Source: DRLZ01 sp036478815
GTDB lineage: Bacteria; Pseudomonadota; Gammaproteobacteria; Methylococcales; DRLZ01
Assembly: GCA_036478815.1 (NCBI GenBank)
Contig: JAZGEP010000293.1
Coordinates: 1 to 5,959 of the forward strand
DNA: 5,959 nucleotides
Reading direction: 5' to 3'
The position numbers were made by a program, and so were the translations under genes. A model generated the notes under the pieces. The model was given only the letters and a program-made list of their open reading frames with translations. It was not told the DNA's origin and did not search any database. Positions 5,004 through 5,959 of the stretch are shown here, one piece after another. The number at the start of each line of letters is the position of its first letter. Positions within the stretch are counted from its first letter, which is position 1.

Positions 5004-5959
5004 GTGACTAACACCCATGTCATGGCTACAATCGCAAACAGCACCAGACTGCTGTTATACCAGCGCAGTTGGCCGCTTTGAAATTGACTGCAGAAGCGGT
5101 GTAATACAGCACTGATGTTGACCAGGCCACTATAAACACTATCGATGATATCATTTCGATTCAGCTTGGTGATGGCCATAAATGGATCAATCAGCCTTTT
5201 TTGATAGAGAGCGTCGAAACCCCATCCTGAGGATAAAAACTGATGGAGTTTTTTCGCTTCTGGATTGGGTAAATCGTTACCAAACTGGCCTCTTTTATAC
5301 ACCACCCACGCATACGCCACTGCACATAAAGGCACGGCAATCGTAAACAGGATGATTGCGAGGTTGGGATGTTGCTCACTCGCAGAGGAAAATAACTCAT
5401 TGAGCCCCTTTGGTTGAATACCACCGACTACTGAAAATGTCGCCAGAACAAGCAAAGGGAAAATCATGACTATCAGCGGGTGACGATCCGGCTCTTGAGT
5501 TGCTTTGCCCAGGAATACCACAAAAAATAGGCGAAAGCTGTAAAAGGCGGTAATAAAAGCACCAATCAAAGCGATCGTCCACAGCGTATACATTTCCTGT
5601 TCCAGCAATCGATTGAGTATCATTTCTTTGCTGAAAAACCCCGACATCAAAGGCAGTGCTGCCAGCGCCGAACAGCCGATCAGAAAGCTAGCGCAGACAA
5701 TCGGTAGTTTTTTAGCCAATCCACCCATGCGGAAAATATTGTGTTCGTGGTGAAGGCTGTAGATGAGTGCTCCCGCTGAAAGAAACAGCAAAGCCTTAAA
5801 AAAGGCATGGGTCATTAAATGGAAGACTGCAGCCGACCAGGCACCTGCGCCCAACGCCAAAAACATATAGCCTATCTGGCTGATGGTGGAATAAGCCAGA
5901 ATACGTTTCACATCATGTTGTACCAAAGCAGCAGTCGCCGCGATAAATAATGTTGCCGC
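5000..5959 (-). CDS. nuoL: NADH-quinone oxidoreductase subunit L (complex I), C-terminal part
   Basis: NuoL is the distal proton-pumping subunit of complex I and carries the long lateral helix that braces the membrane arm. The gene is cut by the right edge: the visible 319 residues read in frame to base 5959 and correspond to roughly the second half of the usual 610-residue protein. The segment opens with ALVQHDVKRILAYSTISQIGY, a highly conserved NuoL region. It continues with FHLMTHAFFKALLFLSAG, whose two histidines and lysine appear to match E. coli H334, H338 and K342, and with FFSKEMIL, which has Glu where E. coli has Asp400. The end (GQLRWYNSSLVLFAIVAM) is the final membrane anchor after the lateral helix. 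The stop TGA (5002-5000) overlaps the nuoM start as ATGA. No frameshift or internal stop is seen. Confidence 0.95.
   Translation of the reverse strand, partial: AATLFIAATAALVQHDVKRILAYSTISQIGYMFLALGAGAWSAAVFHLMTHAFFKALLFLSAGALIYSLHHEHNIFRMGGLAKKLPIVCASFLIGCSALAALPLMSGFFSKEMILNRLLEQEMYTLWTIALIGAFITAFYSFRLFFVVFLGKATQEPDRHPLIVMIFPLLVLATFSVVGGIQPKGLNELFSSASEQHPNLAIILFTIAVPLCAVAYAWVVYKRGQFGNDLPNPEAKKLHQFLSSGWGFDALYQKRLIDPFMAITKLNRNDIIDSVYSGLVNISAVLHRFCSQFQSGQLRWYNSSLVLFAIVAMTWVLVT

Noticed and set aside
5004..5018. nuoM start five codons upstream, at 5018.
   Set aside because: It has no better ribosome binding site and would overlap nuoL by 19 nt. The ATGA overlap at 5003 matches the nuoM-nuoN junction, but the longer start cannot be fully excluded.
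5191..5582. Two minus-strand open frames inside nuoL.
   Set aside because: Both are out-of-frame shadows of nuoL, whose frame is conserved throughout.

Overview
The window reads as bacterial chromosome, most likely from a proteobacterium and probably a gammaproteobacterium. The evidence is the nuoL-nuoM-nuoN gene order, the NuoL/M/N sequence style, and an integron-type gene cassette carrying a group IIC-like intron. No species can be named from the sequence. Almost every gene reads on the minus strand; only the intron at the left edge reads on the plus strand.

Left edge (1-125): the 3' end of a group II intron on the plus strand. It holds the last 16 codons of a probable intron-encoded maturase, domain V with a CGC catalytic triad, domain VI with a candidate branch-point A, and a 3' end in AT. 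The flanking exon starts TAGGC. The intron therefore appears to sit inside a GTTAGGC integron core site, as group IIC-attC introns do.

Cassette (125-1110): reading leftwards on the minus strand there is a GTTAGGC core site, a short leader with a ribosome binding site, and a gene of the DUF1835 family. The gene's stop codon lies in the GCCTAA(C) box that the intron interrupts. One in-frame TAA splits the gene into a 98-residue front part and a 219-codon back part in the same frame, so it is annotated as a pseudogene. No integron integrase is visible.

Spacer (1111-1469): this holds three related imperfect repeats with inverted-repeat ends, a 56-codon unrecognised ORF and a small dyad. No well-formed attC could be folded here.

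Middle (1470-2098): a two-CBS-domain protein with a strong ribosome binding site and a possible own promoter. Just upstream of it is an unrecognised 47-residue ORF whose ribosome binding site overlaps the nuoN stop codon.

Right (2107-5959): the distal end of a complex I operon, nuoL (cut by the window edge), nuoM and nuoN. They are joined by ATGA overlaps and encode the three antiporter-like proton-pumping membrane subunits of NADH:quinone oxidoreductase. Key glutamates, lysines and histidines are present, so these genes look functional. The contrast between the compact, conserved respiratory operon and the recombination-prone cassette/intron end is the main story of the window.
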